The notes under the pieces were generated by a model. It was given only the letters and a program-made list of their open reading frames with translations. It had not been told where the DNA came from and did not search any database. A stretch of DNA of 64,000 nucleotides from Marinitoga piezophila KA3 (GTDB lineage: Bacteria > Thermotogota > Thermotogae > Petrotogales > Petrotogaceae). The stretch is from NCBI RefSeq assembly GCF_000255135.1, contig NC_016751.1:2167408-2231407 (forward strand), in the 5' to 3' direction. Positions 18,056-26,594 of this stretch are shown here, one piece after another (position 1 is the stretch's first letter; each line of letters opens with the position of its first letter). Both the position numbers and the translations under genes were made by a program.

Positions 18056-19221
18056 ACTTTTATTCGATTAATAAGAGAAATATATTCTTTTTGTAGTTTT
18101 TTAAATTTTTCAAATCTATTTTCACTGTAGTTTTTATTATAAAAACTTATTAATTCTTTTTTGAGATTTTCGATTGATTCTTTTGGATAAAATTCTTTTA
18201 ATTCTTCCAGAATTTCATAAATTTTAGAAATATAATCATCATAACCAATCATTTCATACAGATAATAAGAATATTTTTTTAGATCATTGAACTTAAAATT
18301 ACTTTGTCCTTTTATCATAAGCCATTCAAGAATAAATCGCTTTAAATTCTTTTCAACATAAAATAGAAAATCGTCATTAGCTTCATATGGCGGTTCATGA
18401 ATAATAGTAATATCCTTATCATAAATAAAATAGCTTTTGAAAATAGGGTTTTTTTCTTTAATTTCAGCATACTCATTCCCATTTTCATATATTAATCTTG
18501 AAGCAAGTAATAAAGAAAAATCTTCACCACGTGGAACATCAAGTGGATAATACATTTTTTCTGCAAATTCCTTTCGTATAATCATATTCCCACCGAATCC
18601 AAAAATAGATTCCTGCGGTTTGGGACTTTTCATAAACCTAACAATATCCATATCCATAGAGGTAGTTTTCTTCCAGGTTTTCAATTTATCTTCTCCAGTA
18701 ATTCGTATAGTTCCATTTTTTTCATATGGTGCTGTAAAAACATATTTATCAGGATTTTTTTCTAATAATTCTTTTGTTTTTAAAATATAATTTTCACGTA
18801 AAAGCTCATCATCGTCAATTTGTATAATCACATCTTCACAATTCATAATCGGGAAAATAAAGCCCTGATTTCTAATTTCAGGATATCCTTTTGAAGAGAA
18901 AAAAAGGGAATTGTATTTTTCTTTACAACATTGAATATCTGTGTTAGTATATATATAAAAGTTATATTTAAAACCTTCCATTATTTTTTCAATTTTTTCG
19001 ATTATAATTCCATCTTTTGAAACATCTTCATGTGCAGCTACTGCGAAAATATAGACGCTAATATTGTCGTTTTTACCAACATTTAATTTATTGATGCTAT
19101 CAATAGTTTTATGTAATGTATTTTTGTTTTCAAAATCATTTAAAGGTGTAGGATGATCAAAAAAATCTCTTTTATTATCATTAGTACGAATATATGTATT
19201 AATTACAATGGCAAAATTCAT
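18052..19221 (-). CDS. GT-A-fold glycosyltransferase-like protein
   Basis: 389 residues from ATG 19221, which has AAGGGG upstream and begins MNFAIVINTYIRT, a typical GT2 start. The IQIDDDELL near residue 140 matches the metal-binding DxD of GT-A glycosyltransferases, and GGNMIIRKEFAEK near 220 plus PRGEDFSLLL near 240 resemble the acceptor region. There is no membrane segment. The C-terminal 100 residues are helical and charged. Donor and acceptor are unknown. The start lies only 44 bp from the divergent aroH start. Confidence 0.7.
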   Translation of the reverse strand: MNFAIVINTYIRTNDNKRDFFDHPTPLNDFENKNTLHKTIDSINKLNVGKNDNISVYIFAVAAHEDVSKDGIIIEKIEKIMEGFKYNFYIYTNTDIQCCKEKYNSLFFSSKGYPEIRNQGFIFPIMNCEDVIIQIDDDELLRENYILKTKELLEKNPDKYVFTAPYEKNGTIRITGEDKLKTWKKTTSMDMDIVRFMKSPKPQESIFGFGGNMIIRKEFAEKMYYPLDVPRGEDFSLLLASRLIYENGNEYAEIKEKNPIFKSYFIYDKDITIIHEPPYEANDDFLFYVEKNLKRFILEWLMIKGQSNFKFNDLKKYSYYLYEMIGYDDYISKIYEILEELKEFYPKESIENLKKELISFYNKNYSENRFEKFKKLQKEYISLINRIKV

Positions 19222-19265
19222 AATACCCCTTCTTTCATTTTTCAATAATTTGGAGGTGAATTCTG

Positions 19266-19610
19266 ATGATAGTAGGAATACGTGGCGCAACTTCAATTGA
19301 AAATAATACCAAAGAAGAAATAATCTCTCGTACAATAGAATTATACACCCAAATTATAGAAAAAAACAACATAAAGAGAATTATTAGTATATTTTGTTCA
19401 GTAACTCCTGATATAACTGCTTATAATCCTATCACTGCTATTAGAGAAAACTTCAAATTGGATAATGTAGCATTATTTACACTTCAAGAAGCCGTTTTTG
19501 AAAATTCTCCAAAAGCAATTATTAGATTACTAATTCACTGTGAGGGCGATACACAAAATTTTGTTTACTTGCATAAAGCAAAAGATTTAAGAAAAGATAT
19601 AATAAAGTAA
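19266..19610 (+). CDS. aroH: Chorismate mutase, AroH class
   Basis: 114 residues, the usual size of the trimeric pseudo-alpha/beta-barrel AroH enzyme. Key stretches are GIRGATSIENNTKEEI (arginine 6), VTPDITAYNPITAIRE near 60, LIHCEGD near 90 and FVYLHKAKDLRKDI at the end. It converts chorismate to prephenate on the way to phenylalanine and tyrosine. GGAGGTG at 19251-19257 fixes the start. No other aromatic pathway genes are nearby. Confidence 0.94.
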   Translation: MIVGIRGATSIENNTKEEIISRTIELYTQIIEKNNIKRIISIFCSVTPDITAYNPITAIRENFKLDNVALFTLQEAVFENSPKAIIRLLIHCEGDTQNFVYLHKAKDLRKDIIK

Positions 19611-19657
19611 ATATTATAAATTTAATTCTGTGTAAAAAATGTTAAGATTCAAAAAGT

Positions 19658-19700
19658 GTAACATAGGTTACGGACAAAAACCGACAAAAAAGGTTATAAT
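19658..19700 (+). promoter_or_regulatory. CRP/FNR-type (HcpR-like) operator and promoter of hcp
   Basis: GTAAC (19658-19662) and GTTAC (19667-19671) form an inverted repeat with a 4-bp spacer. A TATAAT -10 lies at 19695-19700 and the -35 region (CGGACA, 19671-19676) is poor. The palindrome centre is about 42 bp before the expected start of transcription, the class II activator position. HcpR, a CRP/FNR-family activator, controls hcp genes in many anaerobes; the match is inferred. Confidence 0.6.
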
Positions 19701-19780
19701 TAATATGTAGATAAAATAAAAAAATTCACAAACTTATATATTAAATCAAATTTTTTTTAAATGAACACGGAGGTGTTAAT

Positions 19781-21448
19781 ATGGGAATGTTTTGTTATCA
19801 ATGTGAAGAAGCTGCAAGAGGTGTAGGCTGTACAGCAATGGGAGTTTGTGGTAAGACACCAGAAGTAGCTAATTTACAGGATATGTTGCTTTGGGTTACC
19901 AAGGGTTTATCGTATTGGGGATTAAAAGCAAAAGAATATGGAATTAAAGACGATGAAGCTAATTTATTTGTAGCAGAAGCATTATTTATTACAATCACAA
20001 ATGTAAACTTTTCTGTTGAAAGAATGGTTGAATTTATAGAAAAAGCTTTAGATTTAAAAGACAGAGTAAAGCATAAATTTCTTGAAGCTTATGCTAAAGA
20101 AGAAGGCAAATCATTTGATGAAAAAGTACCAGAAGCAGCAGAATGGGATAAAAGAGGCGACGCTAATTTATATGCACAAAAAGGTTTTGAAGTAGGAGTA
20201 TTAGCTGATAAAGATGAAGATATCAGATCTTTAAAACAATTAGTAATATATGGATTAAAAGGTATTGCAGCTTATGCTGATCATGCTTATGTTTTAAAAT
20301 ATACAAATGATGATATTTTATATTTCTTACAAAAAGGAATGGCTGAAACATTAAGAGAAGATATTACAGCAGATGAATTAATTAATTTAACACTTGAAAC
20401 TGGTAAATACGCTGTTGAAGTTATGGCATTACTCGATAAAGCAAATACATCAACATATGGAAATCCTGAAATTACAGAAGTTTATACAGGAACATATAAT
20501 ACACCAGCTATATTAATTAGTGGTCATGACTTATTAGATTTAGAGGAATTATTAAAACAAACTGAAGGAACAGGCATAAAGATTTATACACATGGTGAAA
20601 TGTTACCAGCCCATGCATATCCAGAATTAAAGAAATACGAGCATTTAGCTGGAAACTTTGGAGGAGCATGGTGGCAACAGAATAAAGAATTTGCTGAATT
20701 TGGTGGAGCAATTTTAATGACAACTAACTGTTTAGTACCTCCAAAAGAATCATATAAAGATAGGGTATTCACAACAGGACTTGTTGGTTTTGATAAATTA
20801 ACTCATATTCCAAATAGAACAGATGGAAAACCAAAAGATTTCTCACCAGTAATCAAGAAAGCATTAGAATTGGGTCCAATCCCAGAAAGAGAAGGTAAAA
20901 AGATAATTATAGGTTTTGCTCATGAACAGGTTGCAAAGGTTGCAGATAAGGTTATAGATGCCGTAAAATCAGGAGCTATTAAGAAATTCTTTGTAATGGC
21001 TGGTTGTGACGGAAGACATAAGGAAAGGGAATACTATACAGAATTTGCAGCTAACTTGCCAAAAGATACAGTTATCTTAACAGCAGGTTGTGCAAAATAT
21101 AGATATAACAAACTTGATCTTGGAGATATAGATGGTATTCCAAGAGTATTGGATGCAGGTCAATGTAATGATTCATACTCATTAGTTGTAACAGCATTAA
21201 AGTTAAAAGAAGCATTTGGCCTTGAAGATATAAATGAATTACCAATTGAATATAATATTGCATGGTATGAACAAAAGGCAGTAGCAGTATTACTTGCATT
21301 ACTTTATTTAGGAGTAAAAGGAATAAAATTAGGTCCAAAACTTCCAGCATTTATTTCACCAAATGTATTAAAAGTATTAGTAGATAATTTTGGAATTAAT
21401 CCAATTACAACAGTAGAAGAAGATTTAAAATTTTTCTTGAATAAGTAA
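19781..21448 (+). CDS. hcp: Hydroxylamine reductase (hybrid-cluster protein)
   Basis: 555 residues. The N-terminal cluster motif reads [20 protein letters not shown], giving Cx2Cx8Cx5C for the first Fe-S cluster. Hybrid-cluster ligands appear as [10 protein letters not shown] near 250, TNCLVPP near 325, [12 protein letters not shown] near 410, [10 protein letters not shown] near 440 and [10 protein letters not shown] near 465. The enzyme reduces hydroxylamine to ammonia in vitro and nitric oxide in vivo, so it defends against nitrosative stress. It is a cytoplasmic single-gene unit with an activator-type promoter and its own terminator. GGAGGTG precedes the ATG. Confidence 0.97.
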   Translation: MGMFCYQCEEAARGVGCTAMGVCGKTPEVANLQDMLLWVTKGLSYWGLKAKEYGIKDDEANLFVAEALFITITNVNFSVERMVEFIEKALDLKDRVKHKFLEAYAKEEGKSFDEKVPEAAEWDKRGDANLYAQKGFEVGVLADKDEDIRSLKQLVIYGLKGIAAYADHAYVLKYTNDDILYFLQKGMAETLREDITADELINLTLETGKYAVEVMALLDKANTSTYGNPEITEVYTGTYNTPAILISGHDLLDLEELLKQTEGTGIKIYTHGEMLPAHAYPELKKYEHLAGNFGGAWWQQNKEFAEFGGAILMTTNCLVPPKESYKDRVFTTGLVGFDKLTHIPNRTDGKPKDFSPVIKKALELGPIPEREGKKIIIGFAHEQVAKVADKVIDAVKSGAIKKFFVMAGCDGRHKEREYYTEFAANLPKDTVILTAGCAKYRYNKLDLGDIDGIPRVLDAGQCNDSYSLVVTALKLKEAFGLEDINELPIEYNIAWYEQKAVAVLLALLYLGVKGIKLGPKLPAFISPNVLKVLVDNFGINPITTVEEDLKFFLNK

Positions 21449-21463
21449 GATAATTATTAATGC

Positions 21464-21490
21464 AGGGCACTAAATTTTTAGTGCTCTGTT
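21464..21490 (+). terminator. Intrinsic terminator after hcp
   Basis: AGGGCACTAA pairs with TTAGTGCTCT (with a wobble pair) and is followed by GTTTTTTATTTT. Confidence 0.8.
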
Positions 21491-21544
21491 TTTTATTTTA
21501 TGTTTATCTTTTTGTAAAGAAATAGGTGTAGTATTTTTTATACC

Positions 21545-21556
21545 GACCAGCCGGTC
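21545..21556. promoter_or_regulatory. TetR-type operator upstream of the RND exporter
   Basis: GACC-AGCC-GGTC is a short interrupted palindrome lying between the presumed promoter and the AAGGAGGG ribosome site of the RND gene. The third gene of the same operon encodes a TetR regulator, so autoregulation is likely but inferred. Confidence 0.55.
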
Positions 21557-21574
21557 TAGAAGGAGGGATATTTT

Positions 21575-24124
21575 GTGAAAAAGCTTGGAAAAATAATCAT
21601 TGAACACTCTAAAGTTGTATTTGCTTTAATGATGGTTTTAACTCTTGTAGCCTTATATTTTACGACAAAGTTATATATTAAACCTGGCTTTTTGGATTTA
21701 TTGCCAGCAGATGATCCATATGTTCAGGTTTATAAAGAAGCGTCTAAGAGCTTTAAAAGTATAGATAATATTATGATTGGTATTGAAGGAAATAAAGAAG
21801 ATATCATAAAGTATATAGATGCTATTTCATCTAAATTAAAAACAATGGATGGGGTTGATGCAATATATGCCAGGAATCCCATGGATTTTATGAAAAAAAA
21901 TATATTTTTGTTGTCACCAGACGAACAACAAAAATTTCTTTTAAAATTATATTCTTCGGAAAATATTGTTGATTTTTTTGATTCTTTAAACCAGATGTTT
22001 GAAACTCCTGATAACGGTTATCATATTTCAGAACAGGAAAAGAGGCAATTTAACTATATTCTTGATTCTTTTAATAATTTACTTGTTTCAATAAATAATA
22101 ATGATATAGAAGCAGTTAAACAAAATTTCCAGGGAATGTTATTTGGCAAAGAATATATGATTTCTGATGACGGAAAGTTTGGAATAGTTATTGTTAGACC
22201 TGGTATATCCTTTAATGATTTAAATAGAACTATTGAATTGGTTAATAAAATTGAAAAGGTTGTAAAGGATGAAGCAAAAAATTATAATGTAAAAGCCGGT
22301 TTAACAGGAACGGCTGTTATTGAAAGAGATGAAATGGTTACTACAGAAAGGGATATGGCAATTACAACAACTGTGTCCGTTATATTGATACTTATAATAT
22401 TCTATCTTGGATTTAGAAGTTTTAAGTTTATGATACTTTCAATTATTCCGTTGATAACAGGCATTATTCTTGCTTTAGGATATGCAAAAATAACTATAGG
22501 TTCATTAAATATTATGACAGTAATGATGGGTGCAATACTTGCAGGATTAGGAATTGATTATTCAATTCACATTATATCCCTATATCTTGAATTGAGAAGT
22601 AAAGGAAATAATGTAAAAGATGCATTATATGGTGTTTTTGAAAAGAACGTTAGAGGTATTGTTGCCGGTGCTGTTACAACGGCTATAGTAATGGGAATAT
22701 TTATGATAAGTGAATTTCCAGGATTTAGAGAATTTGGTATTGTTTTATCTGCAGGTATTATTTTTACATTGATTTCTGCAATAACAATATTGCCTATATT
22801 ATTAAAATGGTTTGGTAAGAGTTTTAAAGATCCTGGAAAAACATTTGTAATTGATTATGATATAAAAAAATATAGAATGATTAGTATAATTCTTCTTGTT
22901 GTATTAATTATTTTTTCTGCCGTAAAAATAACTAAGGTGCAATTTGAAAAAAATATGCTTGAAATTGAAGCAAAAGGTTTAGAAAGTATAGCTATTAATA
23001 ACAAAATTCTTGAAGAATTTGAGCTTTCACCTGATAATACAATATTTATAAGTAATAATCTGGCTGAAGCAAAGATGCTATATGAAAAGATTAAAAATGT
23101 AAAAGTATTTTCAGAAGTAGATAGTATAATTCCATTTATTCCCGAAACAGAAAAACAGGTTGTTAGGTTAAAAAATGCAAAAACGGTAAAATCATTATAT
23201 GTAGAACCTATTAATTTTGATATGAATAAATTAAAAAATGAATTGAGAAGGTTAAATCTTAATATGCTAAAAGCTTCGTTATCCTTAAATACTTTTGGAT
23301 ACAAAGATTTAGGGAAAAAAGTAAATGAAATTGTAAAGTCTGGAATTATAAATAAATTAATGGATAAGAATTATGAAGATTACTTGGCAATTCAAAAAAC
23401 TATTATTAGCCAGATAAATTCACTAAAAAAGGATTTAAATGATTCTGAATTTATTACTATTGATAAGATTCCAGAAGAAATAAAATCCAATTATGTCAGT
23501 GATGATGGAAAAGTTTTAACTACAGTATATCCAGCAGGAGATATATGGAATGCAGACTTCCAAAAAGAATATTTTAAGATTTTAGATGGCTTGAATGTTG
23601 ATAATGTTACTGGTACTTCCTTATTATTCTATAAGGTTGTGAAAATCTCTGCTGAAGAAGGAAAAAATCTATTGATATTAACATTAATTTTGATATTTGT
23701 TGTTCTGTTAATAGATCTTAGAAGTTTGAAATACTCGATTTTAGCGTTATTACCAATGCTACTTGCAATTGTATTAATGTTAGGAATAATGGGTTGGTTT
23801 GATATTAAATTTAATGTAGTAAATATTATTGCCTTACCATTAATTATTGGTATAGGTGTTGATGATGGAATTCATTTGATACACAGATATAGAAGAGAAA
23901 AGAATTTAAGAGAAGCGTTAAGAAGTACAGGAAAAGCTATTACAATGACAACATTAACAACAGGAGCAGCTTTTGGTTCATTTGTTCTGGCTAAATATAG
24001 AGGATTCGTAGGATTTGGGCTATTATTGTTAATGGGAGTTATATTTAGTTTTTTAATTACAGCATATGTAATTACGTCTATTATCAGTTATATGGAAAGC
24101 AAAGATAATAAGGAGTCGAATTAA
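21575..24124 (+). CDS. RND-superfamily exporter (MMPL/HpnN-like)
   Basis: 849 residues in two homologous halves. Each half has one membrane helix, a long periplasmic loop and a cluster of five helices. The hallmark helix-4 regions are GLGIDYSIHIISLYLELRSK near 330 and GIGVDDGIHLIHRYRREKNL near 765. RND proteins of this size in anaerobes export hydrophobic compounds or lipids using the proton gradient. The start is GTG 21575, spaced 8 nt from AAGGAGGG. It leads an operon with a flavodoxin-like protein and a TetR repressor, as in stress-induced efflux units. Confidence 0.9.
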   Translation: MKKLGKIIIEHSKVVFALMMVLTLVALYFTTKLYIKPGFLDLLPADDPYVQVYKEASKSFKSIDNIMIGIEGNKEDIIKYIDAISSKLKTMDGVDAIYARNPMDFMKKNIFLLSPDEQQKFLLKLYSSENIVDFFDSLNQMFETPDNGYHISEQEKRQFNYILDSFNNLLVSINNNDIEAVKQNFQGMLFGKEYMISDDGKFGIVIVRPGISFNDLNRTIELVNKIEKVVKDEAKNYNVKAGLTGTAVIERDEMVTTERDMAITTTVSVILILIIFYLGFRSFKFMILSIIPLITGIILALGYAKITIGSLNIMTVMMGAILAGLGIDYSIHIISLYLELRSKGNNVKDALYGVFEKNVRGIVAGAVTTAIVMGIFMISEFPGFREFGIVLSAGIIFTLISAITILPILLKWFGKSFKDPGKTFVIDYDIKKYRMISIILLVVLIIFSAVKITKVQFEKNMLEIEAKGLESIAINNKILEEFELSPDNTIFISNNLAEAKMLYEKIKNVKVFSEVDSIIPFIPETEKQVVRLKNAKTVKSLYVEPINFDMNKLKNELRRLNLNMLKASLSLNTFGYKDLGKKVNEIVKSGIINKLMDKNYEDYLAIQKTIISQINSLKKDLNDSEFITIDKIPEEIKSNYVSDDGKVLTTVYPAGDIWNADFQKEYFKILDGLNVDNVTGTSLLFYKVVKISAEEGKNLLILTLILIFVVLLIDLRSLKYSILALLPMLLAIVLMLGIMGWFDIKFNVVNIIALPLIIGIGVDDGIHLIHRYRREKNLREALRSTGKAITMTTLTTGAAFGSFVLAKYRGFVGFGLLLLMGVIFSFLITAYVITSIISYMESKDNKESN

Positions 24125-24126
24125 TA

Positions 24127-24576
24127 ATGAAAATATGTGTAATATATGATACCAAAAAGAATTCAACAAAGGTCTTTTCAGAATGGATTAAAGAAGATAT
24201 CCAACAACACAATATAGATGTGGATATATTTAAATATAATGAATTTAACAATAAATATGATTATGATTTGTTTATAATAGGAAGTCCCATTTATTATGAA
24301 AAACCCCTAAAAGGAATTATGAAATTTTTAGAAGAAAACAGTTCTATCTTAAAAGAGAAAAAAACAGCTGTATTTATTGTTTGTATGGCTCAATTATTTG
24401 GGAAAGCTACAGAGAAATATATAAAAAATCACTATTTAAGACCGCTTGAAGAAAAAGTTGGAGATTTAGTTGTTGAGAGTGGAGTTTTTTGGGGATGGAT
24501 AAGAAAAATTAATGAGAAAGATAGAGATAAAGTAAAGAAATGGGTAAATGAAATAGTAAAAAAGCTTGGTGATTAA
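24127..24576 (+). CDS. Flavodoxin-domain protein
   Basis: 149 residues with a flavodoxin fold. The first strand and FMN phosphate loop read VIYDTKKNSTKVFSEWI, and the second FMN loop is FIIGSPIYYEKPLKGIMKFL near residue 50. The third loop region IVCMAQLFGKATE suits the flavodoxin_5 group, which includes HemG-like proteins. It lies 2 nt after the RND gene. A redox function linked to the efflux operon is possible but not shown. Confidence 0.8.
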   Translation: MKICVIYDTKKNSTKVFSEWIKEDIQQHNIDVDIFKYNEFNNKYDYDLFIIGSPIYYEKPLKGIMKFLEENSSILKEKKTAVFIVCMAQLFGKATEKYIKNHYLRPLEEKVGDLVVESGVFWGWIRKINEKDRDKVKKWVNEIVKKLGD

Positions 24577-24577
24577 T

Positions 24578-25150
24578 ATGGAAGATACTTATGAAAAGAT
24601 TTTAAAAGCAGCATATCTGGTTTTTTCAGAAAATGGTTATGAAAATGCGAGTTTAAATAAAATTAAGGAAACTGCAGGAGTTTCTAAAGGAGCTATTTAT
24701 CATTATTTTAAAAGTAAGGATGAATTATTTTATCATGTAATAAAATCATATTTTGAAGAGTTTGTAAAAATCTTTGACCAATATTCCTTTGATTCTCTTG
24801 ATAAAATAAAAGAATTTGGTTTTATGGCTATAGATATATATGAACAGGATCAAAAATCTCAAAATATTACTATGGTATTATTTCAACAATCACTAAAAAA
24901 CAAAGAAATAAAGGAATTGCTTGAAGAATATATAACAAAGGTTCTAAATAAAATCGGAGAAAAATTACAGGAAATATCGGAAAATGGAAAGTTAAAAGAA
25001 GATGTAGATATAAATTTATTAGCTCAAAAAATTTTTGTAACTATGGACACATTGGGATTATATATATCTTATGGAATAAAAAATATCGATGTAAGAAGAT
25101 TATGGAATGATTTTATTGATGATTACATTTCGCAGTATTATAAAAAATGA
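24578..25150 (+). CDS. TetR-family repressor
   Basis: 190 residues from ATG 24578, one base after the flavodoxin stop; in-frame TTG and GTG codons just upstream are less likely starts. The helix-turn-helix is classical: ILKAAYLVFSENGYENASLN, then GVSKGAIYHYFKSKDELFYH. The C-terminal helical domain binds an unknown ligand. As last gene of the exporter operon it probably represses that operon through the GACC/GGTC site upstream of the RND gene. Confidence 0.92.
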   Translation: MEDTYEKILKAAYLVFSENGYENASLNKIKETAGVSKGAIYHYFKSKDELFYHVIKSYFEEFVKIFDQYSFDSLDKIKEFGFMAIDIYEQDQKSQNITMVLFQQSLKNKEIKELLEEYITKVLNKIGEKLQEISENGKLKEDVDINLLAQKIFVTMDTLGLYISYGIKNIDVRRLWNDFIDDYISQYYKK

Positions 25151-25167
25151 AAAATCATAAAATTAAC

Positions 25168-25192
25168 AAAATCCCTAGATTCTAGGGATTTT
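25168..25192 (+). terminator. Intrinsic terminator of the RND-flavodoxin-tetR operon
   Basis: AAATCCCTAGA pairs with TCTAGGGATTT and is followed by TGTTATAAAA. The T run is short, but the position 17 nt after the stop fits. Confidence 0.75.
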
Positions 25193-25260
25193 GTTATAAA
25201 AACTCCTTGATAGATAATTTTGTCAAGCAATTTTTTGGAATAGGAAGCAGCTTGATTAAA

Positions 25261-25310
25261 TATCCTATCGAAGGTTGTCGAAAATTGTCGACGTTGTCGA
25301 TTAAGTCGAA
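25261..25310 (+). repeat. TTGTCGA iteron array, copy 1 (upstream of ATPase gene)
   Basis: Five TCGA cores (starting 25268, 25278, 25288, 25297, 25306) are spaced 10, 10, 9 and 9 bp, about one helical turn. Three are full TTGTCGA units. The array lies directly upstream of a TATAAT at 25320-25325, so it covers the -35 region of the ATPase gene. A 50-bp copy differing at only three bases lies just after the same gene. Confidence 0.9.
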
Positions 25311-25343
25311 CTAATGTGATATAATAATATCTGGGGTGAGATT

Positions 25344-26486
25344 ATGGAATTAGGGAAGATAATTGAAAAAGTAGTTGATAAACCTTTAAATAAAACAGAT
25401 AAAAAATTGCTTGTGAATAGAGAAAAAGAATTTGAATTAATAAATCTTTTGACGCAGTATCAGCCATATGGAATTTATGGTATTTGCGGAGAAACTGGTA
25501 TTGGAAAAACAACTGTAATAAATAATATTGAAATACCTTTTCATACAATAAAAATAACATTAACTCAAAGAGAAAATCAGGATACAATTCTTTATGATAT
25601 ACTTTATAATTTATCTTTGGTATCTGAAAAAGATATAAAAATTGCAAAGGAAATTAAAGAATGGATTCTTGAAGAAATTTCATATATTAAGGGATTTTCA
25701 TTAGGAATAAGTTTTATTGGAAATGCATCAGTTGGTTCTCAAAATCAAAAAGCACCACGTTTTAATTATTTTAAAGCAAAAGAATATTTAAATAAATTAA
25801 CTGATGAATTGATAAAAAAATATAATAAAGTGATTATAATAATTGATGAATTGGATAAAGAAAAAAAACGTGATGTATTAATCGTATTGGATAGTTTAAA
25901 ATTGGAATTGCAAAAAGAAGGACTTATTGTAATTGTTTCATTGCCGTATTCTATATATAGAGAATATAAAAATGATAGAATGCATAGAAATGAAAGTGGA
26001 AACCTTGAAAATATAATAAAAGATATAATTTTTTTAAGAGAATTTACCTCATCTGAAATCAAGGAAATTCTTATTAAAAGGTTAAAAGAACATATTGATT
26101 TTTTTGATGATAAATCATTGGAATTAATTGCTGATTTTTCAGATGGTAATCCACGAGATGCATTCTGGATTACACAAAAGATTATTTTTGAAGCGTTGTC
26201 TCAAAAGATTATAAGAATTGACGAAAAATTGGTAAGAACTCTAATGAGAAACATTGTAAAAGAATATTTAAATGAAATTTCGCTAACAGAAAAGCAAAAA
26301 ACATTTATTGATGAAAGTTTATATCCTGGAAGTAGAGAAGAGATTGTAAAAAAAGCTATTTCAAAAAATAAATTACCTCGATCAACTGCATATTCAATTT
26401 TTGATAGACTATTAGAACTGGGAATAATTATAGAGCAAAACGGAACTTATAAACTCTCAGGCAAAGTAAAATATTTATATATTTAA
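25344..26486 (+). CDS. AAA ATPase, Orc1/Cdc6-like, with C-terminal winged helix
   Basis: 380 residues. The order is a short N-terminal segment with VNREKEFELINLL, the Walker A loop GETGIGKTTVIN near 50, Walker B IIIIDELDKEKK near 170, a sensor-2-like GNPRDAFWITQ near 270, and a winged-helix domain from about 310 (EKQKTFIDESLYPGSREEIV, then LPRSTAYSIFDRLLELGIII). This is the layout of Orc1/Cdc6 initiators and related archaeal-type ATPases. The GGGGTGAG site precedes the ATG. Near-identical TTGTCGA arrays bracket the gene and are its natural candidate binding sites. A regulator of the STAND or KAP type is the alternative. Confidence 0.72.
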   Translation: MELGKIIEKVVDKPLNKTDKKLLVNREKEFELINLLTQYQPYGIYGICGETGIGKTTVINNIEIPFHTIKITLTQRENQDTILYDILYNLSLVSEKDIKIAKEIKEWILEEISYIKGFSLGISFIGNASVGSQNQKAPRFNYFKAKEYLNKLTDELIKKYNKVIIIIDELDKEKKRDVLIVLDSLKLELQKEGLIVIVSLPYSIYREYKNDRMHRNESGNLENIIKDIIFLREFTSSEIKEILIKRLKEHIDFFDDKSLELIADFSDGNPRDAFWITQKIIFEALSQKIIRIDEKLVRTLMRNIVKEYLNEISLTEKQKTFIDESLYPGSREEIVKKAISKNKLPRSTAYSIFDRLLELGIIIEQNGTYKLSGKVKYLYI

Positions 26487-26488
26487 AT

Positions 26489-26538
26489 TATCCTGTCGAA
26501 GGTTGTCGAAAATTGTCGACGTTGTCGACCAAGTCGAA
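26489..26538 (+). repeat. TTGTCGA iteron array, copy 2 (downstream of ATPase gene)
   Basis: It begins 3 nt after the ATPase stop codon and ends before its terminator. It matches copy 1 at 47 of 50 positions, with the same TCGA spacing of 10, 10, 9 and 9 bp (cores at 26496, 26506, 26516, 26525, 26534). The orientation is the same, so the gene is flanked by direct repeats. Confidence 0.9.
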
Positions 26539-26553
26539 GTTAATAATCAATAA

Positions 26554-26585
26554 AAAATCAAGCTGGATTTTTTCAGCTTGATTTT
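26554..26585. terminator. Bidirectional terminator between convergent genes
   Basis: AAAATCAAGCTG (26554-26565) pairs perfectly with CAGCTTGATTTT (26574-26585) around an 8-nt loop; T runs lie on both sides. Confidence 0.85.
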
Positions 26586-26594
26586 TTTATTTTA

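Noticed and set aside
25261..26538. CRISPR array or transposon ends at the TTGTCGA repeats
   Set aside because: The units are under 10 bp with no spacers, the two arrays are direct not inverted, and no transposase is present.
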